Shown: in pieces, positions 5,782 through 6,869 of the stretch
Position numbering within the stretch: position 1 is the first letter of the stretch
How the letters are laid out: each line of letters opens with the position of its first letter
Origin: Thiomargarita sp.
Lineage (GTDB): Bacteria > Pseudomonadota > Gammaproteobacteria > Beggiatoales > Beggiatoaceae
Assembly (NCBI GenBank): GCA_020721025.1
Contig: DYNO01000148.1
Location: 1,446-8,314 of the forward strand
DNA: 6,869 nt
Reading direction: 5' to 3'
Program-made: the position numbers and the translations under genes
The notes under the pieces: model-generated
What the model saw: the letters and a program-made list of their open reading frames with translations, nothing else
Databases searched by the model: none
Told to the model about the DNA's origin: nothing

Positions 5782-5831
5782 TGACGCTGGCGCGTCTGGA
5801 CTGCATTCCCACGCCGGCGCATGGGAACGAG
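5782..5831 (+). repeat. Twin-hairpin palindromic repeat, copy B
   Basis: This is the inverted partner of copy A. Its hairpins are GACGC-TGGC-GCGTC (5783-5796) and TTCCCA (5806-5811) with TGGGAA (5822-5827) around a GC-rich centre. In the plus strand it translates as LHSHAGAWERE, a peptide I recall from many spurious hypothetical proteins derived from a widespread palindromic repeat. It ends 12 bp before the stop of the DUF1111 pseudogene, where it could also serve as its terminator-like hairpin. Confidence 0.8.
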
Positions 5832-5843
5832 AATCTATAAAAT

Positions 5844-6869
5844 TTACAGAGAGTTAAGAAACTCAATCAATGCCGCTCGGTCTGTTTTAGATAGTTTTTT
5901 CACAGCTTCTTTTGAGATTTTTGCTTCGCCATCATGCCACAAAATCGCTTCCAATACATTACGCGCCCGTCCATCATGCAGCAAGGTGCTGTGTCCATTG
6001 ATTTTTTCAATCAAACCCATGCCCCATAATGGAGGTGTGCGCCACTCTTGACCCGTTGCTTCATAATCCGGGCGACCGTCCGCCAATTGCGTCCCCATGT
6101 CGTGCAACAATAAATCAGTATAAGGATGAATAGGTTGATGGGCTAATGCAGGTAATTGTGGAAATTCTCCCGTAGTGAGCGTCGGTGTATGACACGCGTC
6201 ACATTTCAATTGCGAAAATAGTTGTTCTCCTGCTTTCACTTGTGGATCATCTGCGTTTCGACGGGATGGCACAGCGAGCGCGAAGTGATAAAATGTAATA
6301 CTTTCCAATTGTTGCGCCGATAATTCCGGTTGCCCACCAGACACCGCGTGACGACAAGCCGATTGTGCTTCCGTGCAATTTTCAGTGGGAAATAAATGAG
6401 ATGTGATTCCCAAATCTCCGATGAATGCACCTGCTATTTGTTGGGCAACATTCGGCTGATTCGCTTTCCAACTAAATCGTCCTAAAACAGTCGCTTGCGT
6501 CTGCACATCCCACACTCAATTCACGCGCCCAGAAATGCCGTCATGATTTTTATCCTCTGGGTCAGCTAAGGACAATAAGGTTGCTTGATCAATCGCTTCC
6601 AATAAACCCAATCCAAAAATGGGCGGTGCAACCCGTGGCGAAGTTAAGGTATTTTTGTCAATTTCGCCAAAATTCAATTCCACAAATTCGATTGTAGGTT
6701 GACGCAATTTGACCACTTCCCCGTCCGCCAATGTTTCGGTAACTTCTTGATATTGAATGCGCGCACGTCCCTCACCGGGCACCTTGGGAATCCCGTGTTC
6801 ATTCAGTTGATCGCCATATAGAACCGATTTGACATCTTTAAGCCATGTAGATTAAGCTGTTTCTATTTT
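5844..6869 (-). pseudogene. Di-haem oxidoreductase (DUF1111, cytochrome c peroxidase-like), broken by in-frame stops, 5' end outside window
   Basis: One continuous reading frame on the minus strand matches the C-terminal part of DUF1111 di-haem proteins, periplasmic haem c proteins often found beside imelysin-type iron genes. Recognisable parts in order: 'LYGDQLNEHGIPKVPGEGRARIQY', 'RVAPPIFGLGLLEAI', a calcium-site-like 'DPEDKNHDGISG', 'GRFSWKANQPNVAQQ', the haem motif CDACH (6189-6203), 'LLLHDMGTQLADGRPDY', 'EWRTPPLWGMGL', 'LHDGRARNVLEAILWHDGEA' and the end 'LIEFLNSL'. Two stops interrupt it: TGA at 6516-6518, exactly where relatives read Trp in 'GRxNWVWD', and TAA at 6852-6854. The first haem site would lie upstream of the window. 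The fragment from 6515 could only start at a GTG and would lack haem 1 and a signal peptide, so no functional product is expected. The open frame on both sides of the TGA suggests recent loss or a sequence error. Confidence 0.8.

Larger units (their letters stand above)
5454..5843. other. Gene-free spacer between tonB and the DUF1111 pseudogene
   Basis: These 390 bp hold no credible gene. They contain two inverted copies of a twin-hairpin repeat (5627-5675 and 5782-5831), a pair of shared direct motifs (5599-5623 and 5699-5746), and the tonB upstream region. A weak tonB promoter candidate on the minus strand is TTGAAT (5525-5530), an 18-base spacer and TATCTT (5501-5506). Confidence 0.7.

Noticed and set aside
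6516..6518. TGA read as Trp or selenocysteine
   Set aside because: TGA ends exbB and exbD here and Trp is encoded by TGG throughout; relatives have Trp, not Cys or Sec, at this site, and no selenocysteine insertion hairpin was evident.

Overview
The window reads as a piece of a gammaproteobacterial chromosome, AT-leaning outside one GC-rich tandem array. A DUF928 protein (a family I know mainly from cyanobacteria and large sulfur bacteria) and hairpin repeats that translate as HSHAGAWERE suggest a Beggiatoa/Thiotrichales-like organism. This placement is inference; no rRNA or other marker gene is present.

Layout. Bases 1-903 (+) hold the 3' part of a DUF928 gene. Its first 96 visible codons are an almost pure (Gly-Val-Ala-Arg)n tract built from a 36-bp higher-order tandem repeat. 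It converges, across a hairpin at 917-947, on genes that all lie on the minus strand. Reading down that strand from the right edge: a broken di-haem oxidoreductase (DUF1111) gene at 5844-6869; a 390-bp gene-free spacer with two inverted copies of a twin-hairpin repeat; a tight four-gene block tonB (4518-5453), exbB (3822-4514), exbD (3383-3829) and an unrecognised 52-residue two-helix membrane protein (3228-3386); a PAP2-type membrane phosphatase (2600-3136); an OmpW-like outer-membrane barrel (1646-2347); and a small secreted protein of unknown role (987-1535).

How the genes fit together. TonB, ExbB and ExbD form the inner-membrane motor that uses the proton gradient to energise outer-membrane receptors. 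The small gene overlaps exbD by 4 bp (ATGA) behind a strong ribosome-binding site, so it is probably translated with the motor and may be an accessory subunit. ExbB is unusual: the conserved glutamate of its third membrane helix (Glu176 in E. coli) is Asn177 here, while a new glutamate (Glu152) sits in helix 2 just after the conserved GTV motif. ExbD keeps its membrane aspartate.

The DUF1111 gene reads cleanly through most of its conserved C-terminal half but carries a TGA where the family has tryptophan and a further in-frame TAA upstream. It looks recently inactivated, unless one of these is a sequence error. The small overlapping gene, the ExbB glutamate swap, the 36-bp coding repeat and the covarying inverted hairpin repeats are the main items for a second look.
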